Below, in pieces: positions 18,297 through 26,655 of a stretch of DNA of 64,000 nt. The notes beneath the pieces were generated by a model that was not told the origin of the DNA, searched no databases, and worked only from the letters and a program-made list of their open reading frames with translations. A program made the translations under genes and the position numbers. Origin of the DNA: an uncultured Cyclobacteriaceae bacterium (lineage in GTDB: Bacteria > Bacteroidota > Bacteroidia > Cytophagales > Cyclobacteriaceae); the NCBI GenBank assembly GCA_947492745.1, contig CANLOE010000014.1, positions 1 to 64,000 of the forward strand, given 5' to 3'. Each line of letters begins with the position of its first letter. Within the stretch, counting starts at the first letter, position 1.

Positions 18297-19559
18297 ATGG
18301 AATTGGACAAATCCCTACAAAAGGCAGAATTATTATTGAACCAGGACCGCTATGGCGAAGCTCAGAAAGAAGTTCGGACCTACCTTGCTACAGATCCGAA
18401 CAGTACTAGGGCCCTGATGCTGCTGACGCGTACTTACCTCGGTATGGACCAGAATGAAAAAGCCGATGAGACCGCAAATGACCTACTGAAACTAGCTCCC
18501 AGTGATCCGTATGTGCTGTATATCAAAGGACTGACCGTGGGCCAGCTGGGTAAAAGAAAGCAAGCACTTGAGTTTTTGGACAATGCTCTGTCGTTACACC
18601 CCATGATGTCGGAAGCGCATGGATTGAAATCCATCCTTTACTTCCAGAAAGCGGAGTTTGGAAAAGCCTTGCAGGCCGCCAATGAAGGACTGGCCATTGA
18701 CCCGGAAAACGAAGTATGTCTTAACCAGCGCAGTAGATGTCTGCTGCAACTGGGAGATGTGGATGCTCACCTGCGGGCGGACCGACAGGCCCTGAAGAGC
18801 AATCCCCTGAATCCGGATACACATGCTACCTTAGGTCATGGAGAACTGATAAAAGGCAATTTCACTAAAGCCAATGAACATTTTCGGGAGGCCTTAAGGA
18901 TCGATCCCAATCATGATTTTGCCCGTCAGGGTCTACTGCATTCTATCAAGGCCACGAACCTGTACTACCGCCTGTTCTTGAAGTACTCCTTTTGGATGGA
19001 AGGCCTCAAACCACAGGTCAAGTGGGCCATTATCATTCTTGGTTACTTAGGCATTCGCACACTGAGTCGATATGCAGGAGAACTGGGCGCTTTCGACCCT
19101 GTAGCCCAGGCGATTATTGTGATTTACATTATTTTTGCTATCTCCACTTGGATCATTGACCCTGTGTCCAATATCTTCTTAAGGTTCCATCCTTTCGGTC
19201 AGTTGGTGCTTTCCGCAAGAGAGAAGAGAACGGCCACCATCTGTGCGGGGCTACTGAGTGCGGCACTTATCGGTCTGATTTTATTGTTGACCGTTGGCGA
19301 AGTCAACCCAGCGCTGGATAACTTGAACGTTGCTCTCATTTTCATAGGAATAGCGATGACCATTGTGGTGAGTTCCATCGGCAGAGCTTCGCTGGAAAAA
19401 AGCAAAAGAAACCTGAAAATGGCCGGAACCTTTTTTTGCGCTGCATGTGTCCTGTGGCTTGTTTTGATTTTCGTACAGCCCTTGATCGCTGTAAAATTAT
19501 TTAGCTGGTTGGTATACGGCTTCATAGGCTATCAGTTTTATGCCAATACCCAAGAGTGA
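18297..19559 (+). CDS. TPR protein with C-terminal membrane segments
   Basis: This is a 420-residue protein. Residues 1-220 contain five or six TPRs (for example AEFGKALQAANEGLAIDPEN and NFTKANEHFREALRIDPNHD). The C-terminal half has about five hydrophobic helices: WAIIILGYLGIRTLSRYAG, AIIVIYIIFAISTWI, a helix around AALIGLILLLTVGEV, LIFIGIAMTIVVSSI and FFCAACVLWLVLIFV. The start at 18297 is an ATG; a TTG two codons earlier is also in frame. It follows the AAA ATPase gene closely and is likely its partner, with TPRs facing the cytosol. No enzymatic motif is visible. Confidence 0.85.
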   Translation: MELDKSLQKAELLLNQDRYGEAQKEVRTYLATDPNSTRALMLLTRTYLGMDQNEKADETANDLLKLAPSDPYVLYIKGLTVGQLGKRKQALEFLDNALSLHPMMSEAHGLKSILYFQKAEFGKALQAANEGLAIDPENEVCLNQRSRCLLQLGDVDAHLRADRQALKSNPLNPDTHATLGHGELIKGNFTKANEHFREALRIDPNHDFARQGLLHSIKATNLYYRLFLKYSFWMEGLKPQVKWAIIILGYLGIRTLSRYAGELGAFDPVAQAIIVIYIIFAISTWIIDPVSNIFLRFHPFGQLVLSAREKRTATICAGLLSAALIGLILLLTVGEVNPALDNLNVALIFIGIAMTIVVSSIGRASLEKSKRNLKMAGTFFCAACVLWLVLIFVQPLIAVKLFSWLVYGFIGYQFYANTQE

Positions 19560-19574
19560 TGGCCTGTATTCTGT

Positions 19575-19617
19575 TTTAACCCGGATTATGCATTGAAAAA
19601 TCTACTGATACTGCGGG
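19575..19617. repeat. Solo left end of a family A element
   Basis: TTTAACCCGGATTATGCATT and the next bases match the left 40 bases of A5, then the sequence passes into the duplication of B3. This is a truncated family A relic. Confidence 0.6.
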
Positions 19618-19622
19618 TTCAA

Positions 19623-19854
19623 CCCAAACTGATCGATTGCCAATGACTTGAATGAAAAAATACGCTCACGCTCGAAATCAGACTCACCAAGCCTGTGCGT
19701 GTTGATAAATTCTTCATCGGTCAGGTTTTCATAAAGTTTTGAAATCAGATATTCAGGCTATGTACCTAGAAGGTAATTTAACGGAAATCCAATCAATCTA
19801 CAAATACAATCTCTCTTAAGTCAACGGCAGTAATTCTCTATTGATCATTTTGGG
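19623..19854. repeat. Family B element B3 (232 bp), duplication TTCAA
   Basis: The ends are CCCAAACTGATCGATTGCC and CTATTGATCATTTTGGG, with TTCAA at 19618-19622 and 19855-19859. It is longer than other B copies, with an unrelated interior. Unit G1 follows about 40 bases later. Confidence 0.82.
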
Positions 19855-19889
19855 TTCAACATACAGAAGAACACTGATGAAGGTAGGAG

Positions 19890-20051
19890 GCATAAAAAAA
19901 GAAAGGCTCGGAAACCACCCCGAGCCTTTTAATAATTGCCTTTCGCAAAAAAACTGAGGTAACCAGCCCCACGTAAAGATCAATCCAATTTAACCTTAAT
20001 AAAAAAATGAAAAACCTATCTATCCTAATGTCAATACCGTGCCAAAATAAG
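19890..20051 (-). ncRNA. Repeated unit G1: possible small RNA ending in a terminator
   Basis: About 160 bp are shared with G2 (22188-22345). On the minus strand the unit reads GGCTGGTTACCTCAGTTTTT, then a hairpin AAAGGCTCGG / CCGAGCCTTT (19902-19911 with 19920-19929) followed by CTTTTTTTA. That is a complete intrinsic terminator for a minus-strand transcript. On the plus strand the far end reads like the start of a gene (TTAACCTTAATAAAAAAATG), but the frame closes after 15 codons. I favour a minus-strand RNA or a transposed attenuator/leader. The product is unknown. Confidence 0.45.
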
Positions 20052-20563
20052 CGGAACTCTAAGGTATTCGTAGTTAAGAATATACTGGATTTGTATTTTC
20101 CATAGTAATGGAAAAAAATTCCCAATATGGGTATAAAGTATGTAAAATATTCTACAGTTATTAGTTCGGATGGGCTTTTTTCGAATAGACATGCTTTTTC
20201 AGCAGTTATAGTATTTTTGGAAAACAGGTTGAATGGTTTTCTTTACCCGCATAATACCCTATGTCCGCCCAACCTACTCAATACGAATAACATGTCATAT
20301 TTTCTCATCTTAGGTGATGTCAAGTTGTTGTCATGTTAAGCTTTCGCATCGGCTTATATAAAATTTGGGTTAAAAGATAACTACATCTTTATGAAACATT
20401 CCCAGTGACCGGTTTACCCATGTACAATGACGGACGATATACTTCATTACATCTGACCGCTTCTTTGGGCTTTCCTCTATTCATTTTTTTTGGGGATACT
20501 ACCGGCTTTTACTTTTGTACCTCAAGGTTCAAAAGTACAAAGTGAATGATTGCCATCTTTTAA
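20052..20563. other. Non-coding
   Basis: Low-complexity A+T-rich sequence. No credible gene or RNA is recognised. Confidence 0.35.
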
Positions 20564-20728
20564 CCTAAAATGTCCATTAGAAAATCTATTCCGGACTTGA
20601 CCGGCTTCAAATCAGTAAATGAATGCGTTTTTTGAATTCACCGTAGCGGTGCTACGCTGAATCCAAGAAAACGCCCTGATGTATTGCCATTTAAGTCCTC
20701 ATGACGAAGTTCCAGCACATGATACGGG
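20564..20728. repeat. Family A element A4 (165 bp), duplication TTTAA
   Basis: The left end is CCTAAAATGTCCATTAG and the right end CACATGATACGGG, with TTTAA on both sides (20559-20563, 20729-20733). Its interior is nearly identical to A2. Confidence 0.88.
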
Positions 20729-20829
20729 TTTAAAAAGGAATGCTTTCTACACCGTTGTATATGTATTGATTCCTATAATCCTGTAATACCAACTTAGCTT
20801 TTAAAATCGCCTATCTTCCTGTCCATTAA

Positions 20830-21894
20830 CCGGGAATTGTCATTGGAGATAATTTCTAATGACCGTCATTAGGATTTTTTGTTCTAACTATTTGACATTT
20901 AAAGAGATGTTATTGATTTTTTGAGTTATTTTTCAGAAAGTCAGCTGTACTTTTTTCTTACTTGCCCATGAACTTAAAGTTAGTCTTTACCGATAAAGAG
21001 ATCTCGCCCTGGAGTGGCATGGTTTTCATGAAGAAGCTCTTGGATAAAACCGGGATTTTCCGTGAGTTGATCAAAAGTGACCTGCCCGAGCAAGGTTCCA
21101 ATAGAGGGTACGGCCCGTTACAGCTCATTACCGGTTTCATGGTAAGTGTCCGGTGTGGGGCAAACCGTTTTGAGCACTTGGAAGTAAGCCGTTTTGACGA
21201 TGTCCTGCGTAGGATTTTCGGTTATGAAAAGATGGCCTGTCATAAAGCCTATCATCGTAGCCCGTCATTATGCCACGGTTCAAAGGAAAGTTGCAGGCCT
21301 GAAAGATTAGTGGTCGCTCGATGATGGGGTACAGATTACCGAGACCACTTATCAAAGTGACACATGGGAAGCACCCCGTCGGCTTGTAGCGGTAAGGCAA
21401 CAGATCGGGAAAATGCCCAAAGCTACCGGCAAGCAACTCAAGCTGTTCAAGGAAGAGGGTATTTACCGGAATTATCGGTACAGCTGCTTTGTAACCAATC
21501 TGGACCTATCTCCCCATATGGTCCGGACGTTGTACCGGGGGCGTGCCGATTGCGAAAACCGCATTAAGGAGATCAAAGAAGATTTTGGTTTTGATAGCTT
21601 CAATATGAAAGACTTTGCCGCCACTGAGGCCGCGCTAAATTTCGTAGTGGTTGCCTACAACTTGATGAGCCTCTTCAAACAGGCCGTACTACGCTCCGAT
21701 CAGCTCCATCAGCTTAAAACGCTACGATACAAGATCTTCGCTATCGGGGGATATATCACCAAATCAGGAAATCAAAACTTACTCAACCTATCTCTGGCCA
21801 TGAAGAGACGAAAATGGATTGAGGGGATATGGAACCAATCGCAAAATTTTAGCTGGCCATTCGTTCCAACTTAATCCCTAATGACAATTCCGGG
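20830..21894 (+). mobile_element. Decayed IS1380-type insertion sequence
   Basis: The element is about 1065 bp. The terminal inverted repeats are CCGGGAATTGTCATTGG (left) and the reverse complement of the right end, CCCGGAATTGTCATTAG. The flanks are ATTAA and ATTAT, a near-perfect 5-bp duplication. It is shorter than intact IS1380 elements (about 1.6-1.7 kb) because of an internal deletion. Its right end abuts a truncated family C copy. Confidence 0.85.
20968..21874 (+). pseudogene. IS1380-family transposase, disrupted
   Basis: The first part, from the ATG at 20968, encodes MNLKLVFTDKEISPWSGMVF up to GYEKMACHKAY, a typical IS1380 transposase N-terminus. A large central piece is missing. After a change of frame, the second part reads ATVQRKVAGLKD, an in-frame TAG, then WSLDDGVQITETTYQSDTW and on to the conserved NYRYSCFVTNLDLSPHMVR, TLYRGRADCENRIKEIKEDF and NFVVVAYNLMSLFKQAV. 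The Y-R-G-R-A-(D)-C-E-N-R-I-K-E block is the hallmark of the family and carries the catalytic Glu. With a deletion, a frame change and a stop, it cannot make active transposase. Confidence 0.9.
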
Positions 21895-21896
21895 AT

Positions 21897-22002
21897 TATG
21901 CTTCACTCTGCGTTGACCATCCTCGGGATAGCGCTGTTATCCCTGCGGTTATCGCCTTGATTGAAACTAAAATGACCCGCGGAATCTTATTCGACATTTG
22001 AA
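21897..22002. repeat. Family C element C4, truncated, reverse orientation
   Basis: From GCTTCACTCTGCGTTGACC to ATTCGACATTTGAAA it matches C3 in reverse, including the palindrome around GGGATAGCGCTGTTATCCC. Its other end was lost at the IS1380 junction, and B4 begins at its remaining boundary. Confidence 0.75.
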
Positions 22003-22167
22003 ACCCAAATTGATGGATAGAAATCGTGATGAGCGTATCAATAGCAAAATACCGGCCATTTGGATTTGTTCGGCATAGCACCGCTATGGTGAAAGAAGAC
22101 CGGTGGGCAAAGCTTCCGGTATGAAGCTATTTATGCGCGGAATAGGTTCTCTATTGATCATTTTGGG
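22003..22167. repeat. Family B element B4 (about 165 bp)
   Basis: The ends are ACCCAAATTGATGGATAG and CTATTGATCATTTTGGG, with TTGAA on both sides. The core contains GCATAGCACCGCTATGG, the same palindrome as family A. This ties A and B together. Confidence 0.82.
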
Positions 22168-22187
22168 TTGAAACCCAAATTTGTAAA

Positions 22188-22345
22188 AAAAGAAAAGACT
22201 CGGGAACCACCCCGAGCCTTTGAAACATTGCTTTTCCGCAAAAAAAATTGAGGTAACCAGCCTCACAGGAAAATCAATTCAATTTAACCTTAATGAAAAA
22301 TGAAAAACATATCTACTCTAATGTCAATACCATGCCAAAATTCAA
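22188..22345 (-). ncRNA. Repeated unit G2: second copy of the possible small RNA
   Basis: It is about 85% identical by eye to G1. The hairpin reads AAAGACTCGG / CCGAGCCTTT on the plus strand. The G-to-A change gives an A-C mismatch in plus-strand RNA but a G-U pair in minus-strand RNA, which supports a minus-strand transcript ending in CTTTTTTTAC. As with G1, it follows the right end of a family B element. Confidence 0.45.
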
Positions 22346-22809
22346 ATATCTGATAATGAGTGTGTGTTTTTGATATGCTCACTGTAAATCGTCTAGAAAT
22401 GGGATTTATTCACCATAAAGGGAAAGGGGTAAATAAAAATAGATTTGTGTTTATACTGGAGAGGTGTTTCCGGTGCTTCGGAATTTTCGCTATCAAGATG
22501 AAAACGGCTGTGCACTCTTTTGTCGGCTATTTTAGAAGAAATCCATAGTGAAATTTAAATTGGAGTGAGGTCCATGACGAAGTTCAAGCGAGAGCAAATG
22601 GGGAAATTGACCAGTGGAAAACTTGGGTGAGCAGAATAGTGTGTCCGTTAGCTTTTGAGGGATTCTATGTTGGTAGTCTTCTGATGTAGATGCTCCTCAC
22701 TAAAATATAAGCCATTCATTATTGGACAATTAGGTTTGGATAGAAAAGAATGGAGCGGTTTTTTTGCTTAAATAAGACGCGGTAAAATTGTAGGGGCAAT
22801 ATTTTCAAA
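22346..22809. other. Non-coding
   Basis: Short frames only; nothing is recognised. The region leads into the broken NMN adenylyltransferase-Nudix gene. Confidence 0.35.
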
Positions 22810-23777
22810 TTGTTTTTGCGTTATAAATACGCAAATAAGATTGTGGACGCCACAACAAGAGTTTTCGTAGCACGTTTTCAGGCCCCATATTTACAAGAGG
22901 GGCATATAGGTCTTATCCATGAAGTCATTTGGCAGCACAACAGAGTTGTCATTGTACTGGGCACAACTCCCATAATGGGAAGCCAGAGAAACCCTTATGA
23001 TTTTCATTACACGGGAGAAGATGTTGAAGTCTGCTTTTCCCGACCTTATCGTACTGCCACTACGGGACCATCCCAGCGATGAGGCCTGGTCGGTACAACT
23101 GGACGGTCTTTTACAGGATACTTTTCCTAATGAGCGGTTTCAGCTCTATGGTAGCCAGGATAGTTTTATCAGTTCTTATCACGGTCGTCATAAGACTTCA
23201 TCTCTTTAGAAAAGGGGCGACCATACCGCTACCGCCATCCGACAAGCTTATGCGGATTAGCTCTAAATGGAGGCTGATCGGTGGCTTTTCAGATTCTGAA
23301 GGTGAAGATTATGAAAGTGCAGTCCTACGGGAGCTAAAGGAGGAGCGTGGTCCTATAGAGGTGAACGGGCTGAAGTATGAGAAAAGCTTTAACCCGGATT
23401 ATGCGTTGGAACTTCGTAACGAGGGTTTAAATATCCATAAATCAGGAAGTTTTATTGGGTTTGGCATAGCACCGCTATGGTGAATTCAATAAACTCAGTG
23501 CAATGACCGGTTTGCAGCTATTTAGATCTGCAGTAGATTTTTCAATGCATGATCCGAGTTTAAAGCGGGCGATTGGCGTTACCGCCACGAAACGAATAAG
23601 ATTATCACACTGCTATTCAGTTGTGACCTATCTTTTGGCAGGCCCGAAGCACAGGACGATATCATTGCTAGTGAGTGGTTTGGTCTGGAAATGCTCCCCG
23701 ATAAAGTGCCCAAGGGTGAAACCACGGAAGAACATCGCCCTATGTTGGATTATCTGCTAAAAAAGTACCATAACTGA
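22810..23777 (+). pseudogene. NadM-like NMN adenylyltransferase/Nudix hydrolase, broken
   Basis: The first frame carries the nucleotidyltransferase start VFVARFQAPYLQEGHIGLI, with a variant of the (H/T)xGH motif, and NRVVIVLGTTP. It shifts frame near 22995 into TREKMLKSAFPDLIVLPLRD and LYGSQDSFISSYHGR. A second shift leads to the Nudix part, WRLIGGFSDSEGEDYESAV then LRELKEERG. Element A5 (23393-23558, TTTAA duplicated) then interrupts the gene. Excision joins EKSF directly in frame to KAGDWRYRHETNKI and the rest of the Nudix domain, ending in LDYLLKKYHN at a TGA (23775-23777). The intact ancestor would make NAD from NMN and hydrolyse a nucleotide diphosphate derivative. Its place directly before NAMPT fits an NAD salvage operon whose adenylyltransferase has been lost. 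Confidence 0.85.
23393..23558. repeat. Family A element A5 (166 bp), duplication TTTAA
   Basis: The ends are CCCGGATTATGCGTTGG and CAATGCATGATCCGAG. TTTAA lies at 23388-23392 and 23559-23563. It is inserted in the Nudix domain of the pseudogene. The core palindrome GCATAGCACCGCTATGG is intact. Confidence 0.92.
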
Positions 23778-23802
23778 TTTTTTACACTTAAATTTCCGTA
23801 CC

Positions 23803-25248
23803 ATGAGTAAAGAAAACTTGATATTACTGGCTGATGCTTACAAATACTCCCATCACAAGCTCTACTATCCCGGTACGACGAAAATATATTCTTATCTGGA
23901 GAGTCGCGGGGGAAAATTTGACAGTACGGTATTCTATGGTCTACAATACTTCCTTAAGACCTATTTGGAAGGTCAGGCCTTCAGTCGAGCAGATGTCGAT
24001 GCTGCGGCGAACTTTTTGCCACAGGTATTTGGCAGGGACGACGTTTTCGACCGCAGCAACTTCGATTATATACTGGAGAAACACGAAGGTAGGCTTCCGG
24101 TAAAGATAAAGGCCGTACCTGAGGGGACCACGGTGCCTGTTGGTAATGTACTGATGACCATCGAAAACACAGACCCTACTTGCTTCTGGTTGACCAATTT
24201 TCTGGAAACCCTTCTTGTGCAAGTATGGTATCCCTGTACAGTGGCCACGATTTCCAAAGAGGTCCGTAAGGTGATCGAGACCTATTATGAAGATACGGCA
24301 TCTGCAAGTGCCCGGTCGGGTATCGATTTTGTGTTGAATGACTTTGGGTTTCGTGGGGTGAGTTCCGTAGAGAGTGCGGGACTGGGCGGAAGTGCCCACT
24401 TGACTGCCTTTTCAGGAAGCGATAACCTGATGGGGAGCCGATTTGCACAGCGTTACTATCATAGTGATAAAGTTTATGGCCTTTCCATTCCCGCTACGGA
24501 ACATTCCATCTGTACCTTGCTGGGCGAAGAAGGCGAACTGAAAGTTTTCAAACATGTATTGGATACTTTTCCCACAGGTCCGGTGGCCTGCGTCTCCGAT
24601 TCCTATAATATATTTCGCGCCTGTGAGGAGTACTGGGGTGAGGAGTTAAGAACTCAGGTATTGGAGCGGGAGGGTACCCTTGTCATCCGCCCCGATTCCG
24701 GAGACCCTATCATGACCTTGCTGCACCTGTTTGCCACCCTTTTTGACAAATTTGGATTCAGTACTAATGAAAAGGGCTACAAGGTACTGCCGCCGCAGGT
24801 ACGGGTCATCCAAGGTGACGGCGTGAATTATGATGCCATCAAAGCAATGTATGCCGCGCTGAAAGCAGAGCGGATTTCTGCTGAAAACCTTGTGCTGGGA
24901 ATGGGAGGGGCACTCTTGCAAAAGTTGGACAGGGATACCCAGAAGTTTGCCCTGAAATGCTCCCATGCTATTGTGAATGGAAAGGAAGTGGTCGTGCAGA
25001 AATCCCCCACAGAGATGAATGCCCAAGGAGAAATCGTGGAATCTTTCAAGAAATCCAAAGGGGGTAGATTAAAGCTTGTCCGCAATGGGAGAGATTTCCG
25101 CACTCTGGACGAAAAGCAAAATCCCGAACTCAGGGATGAGCTGGTCACGGTTTTCGAGAATGGAGTCCTGCACAATGAAAACGATTTTGATACGATTAGG
25201 AGCAGAAACATCTTCGACAAAGAAAAAGCCAAGGTGGTCAGTACTTGA
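23803..25248 (+). CDS. nadV: Nicotinamide phosphoribosyltransferase (NAMPT/NadV)
   Basis: This 481-residue protein matches NAMPT from end to end: LLADAYKYSHHKLYYPGTT at the N-terminus, YLESRGGKFDSTVFYGLQY, the strand-helix DFGFRGVSSVESAGLGGSAH, ACVSDSYNIFRACEEYWG, and the phosphate-binding LVIRPDSGDP. VIQGDGVNYDAI and GMGGALLQKLDRDTQKFALK follow. NAMPT converts nicotinamide and PRPP to NMN in the cytosol. The gene starts 25 bases after the broken NadM-Nudix gene and is followed 34 bases later by a PRPP synthetase gene, so substrate supply and use are encoded together. Prokaryotic NAMPT is patchily distributed and common on phages, so horizontal origin is possible. Some phage homologues use ADP-ribose pyrophosphate instead of PRPP. 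Confidence 0.95.
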   Translation: MSKENLILLADAYKYSHHKLYYPGTTKIYSYLESRGGKFDSTVFYGLQYFLKTYLEGQAFSRADVDAAANFLPQVFGRDDVFDRSNFDYILEKHEGRLPVKIKAVPEGTTVPVGNVLMTIENTDPTCFWLTNFLETLLVQVWYPCTVATISKEVRKVIETYYEDTASASARSGIDFVLNDFGFRGVSSVESAGLGGSAHLTAFSGSDNLMGSRFAQRYYHSDKVYGLSIPATEHSICTLLGEEGELKVFKHVLDTFPTGPVACVSDSYNIFRACEEYWGEELRTQVLEREGTLVIRPDSGDPIMTLLHLFATLFDKFGFSTNEKGYKVLPPQVRVIQGDGVNYDAIKAMYAALKAERISAENLVLGMGGALLQKLDRDTQKFALKCSHAIVNGKEVVVQKSPTEMNAQGEIVESFKKSKGGRLKLVRNGRDFRTLDEKQNPELRDELVTVFENGVLHNENDFDTIRSRNIFDKEKAKVVST

Positions 25249-25282
25249 CCGCAAATAGGATTTCCCTCAAAACGATATAAAA

Positions 25283-26236
25283 ATGATAGAAGAATTCAAA
25301 CTATTCCATACTTCCAATGCGGGTACATTGGCCACGGCCGTTAGTCAGCTGAGCGGCGTTCCTGTAGGTGAGCTACGTGCGGAGCGCTTTTCGGATGGCG
25401 AAGTTTTTGTCCGTTTTGAGGAGTCAGTCCGTGGCAAGACCGTTATCATTCTTGCTCAGGCCCATATGCCTTATGACCATCTCTTCGAGTTGTTCTTTGC
25501 TATAGATGCCGCCAGAAGAGCTTTTGCCAAAGAGGTGGTATGCATTGTGCCCTATTTACCCCATAGTCGGCAAGAGAGGAAGGACTCCGATCGTTCTTCC
25601 ATAGCTGCGCGGTTGATTGCCGATTTTGTACAAGAGGCAGGTGCCCACCGCTTGGTCACTATCGATTTGCATAGTAGTAGCGTAGAGGGTTTTTTCAAGA
25701 TCCCTGTTGATCATCTGACCTGTAGCCCATTGTTCGCCCATCACATCCGTCAGCAGGCCTATGAAAAGCTCTGTCTTTGTAGTCCCGATTTTGGCGGTTT
25801 GAAAAGAATAAAAAAATACAAACAGATTTTTGATTGTGATATGGCCGTAATCCATAAGGAAAGACTACGACCCAACCAAGTGGACCATATGGAAATCATC
25901 GGTGATGTCGAAGGGCGTTCCGTGGTCATCATCGATGATATGGTCGATACCGCAGGGACCCTGTGCAAGGCAGCGGAAATCCTCAAGGCCCATGGCGCAC
26001 TGTCCGTCACGGCCTATGCCTCCCACGGAGTGCTATCGGGGGATGCTGTAGGGAGAATAGACCGTTCCTCGCTGGACAATGTCTATGTGTCCAACTCTAT
26101 CGTAGGAGAGGGCCAAGGGAAAATCAATGTGGTGTCCTGCGCTCCTATACTGGCAAAGGCCGTGCAGAGCTGGGTAGAGAACAAGAGCCTTGAAATCATC
26201 AATCAGGACTTGGATACAGACCTATTGTCCCTATGA
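25283..26236 (+). CDS. prs: Ribose-phosphate pyrophosphokinase (PRPP synthetase-like)
   Basis: This is a 317-residue class I PRPP synthetase. Features seen: SDGEVFVRFEESVRGKTV (N-terminal ATP-site region), the catalytic loop region VPYLPHSRQERKDSDRSS, LVTIDLHSSSVEGFF with the metal-binding His, and the PRPP loop VVIIDDMVDTAGT. The conserved RQDRK becomes RQERK and the following segment diverges from housekeeping Prs. It transfers pyrophosphate from ATP to ribose 5-phosphate. In this operon it most simply feeds NAMPT. A homologous role making ADP-ribose pyrophosphate, as in phage NAD reconstitution, cannot be excluded. Its stop overlaps the next start (ATGA). Confidence 0.92.
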   Translation: MIEEFKLFHTSNAGTLATAVSQLSGVPVGELRAERFSDGEVFVRFEESVRGKTVIILAQAHMPYDHLFELFFAIDAARRAFAKEVVCIVPYLPHSRQERKDSDRSSIAARLIADFVQEAGAHRLVTIDLHSSSVEGFFKIPVDHLTCSPLFAHHIRQQAYEKLCLCSPDFGGLKRIKKYKQIFDCDMAVIHKERLRPNQVDHMEIIGDVEGRSVVIIDDMVDTAGTLCKAAEILKAHGALSVTAYASHGVLSGDAVGRIDRSSLDNVYVSNSIVGEGQGKINVVSCAPILAKAVQSWVENKSLEIINQDLDTDLLSL

Positions 26237-26649
26237 TCTCCAGAGCTATCGAAAAAACATTAGATCATGCTTACCGAAGAAAATGGGAGCGTACCTGCTG
26301 GGCCATCGATATACACGAGACCATGATACTGCCCAACTGGTCCGAAAAAGAGATACCCAAGGAATTCTATCCTATGGCCATGGAAACCATGCAGGCCATC
26401 AGTCGACGGGAAGATATTGTCACTATACTCTATACCTGTTCGCATCCCAGGGAAATCGAGGAATACCAGGTCTATTTTCGTAGTAAAAGTATCCGTTTTG
26501 ACTATGTCAATGAAAACCCTGAGGTAAAGAATAAAAAATAGGGCTTCTACGATAAGAAGCCCTATTTCAATGTACTCATTGAGGGTAAGGCAGGTTTTGA
26601 CCCCTATGAAGACTGGCAAAAAGTGTTCGATCTGGTAACAAGTCTCTAA
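26233..26649 (+). pseudogene. HAD-like hydrolase gene with internal amber stop
   Basis: From the ATG at 26233, which overlaps the prs stop by four bases, the frame encodes MISRAIEKTLDHAYRRKWER and a HAD-like motif I, WAIDIHETMILPNW. Motif II follows (TILYTCSHPREIEEY). A TAG at 26539-26541 interrupts it after NENPEVKNKK. The same frame continues without a break as GFYDKKPYFNVLIEGKAGFD and ends at a TAA (26647-26649). A tyrosine at the TAG position would give a continuous 138-residue protein of the type found beside phosphoribosyltransferase genes. This could be a single nonsense mutation or a sequencing error. The shortened protein may keep some activity. The substrate is unknown. Confidence 0.75.
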
Positions 26650-26655
26650 TCGTAC

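Noticed and set aside
19998-20051. Gene start MKNLSILMS in unit G1 (and MKNISTLMS in G2)
   Set aside because: The frame closes after about 15 codons in both copies; the segment looks like a leader or RNA repeat, not a gene.
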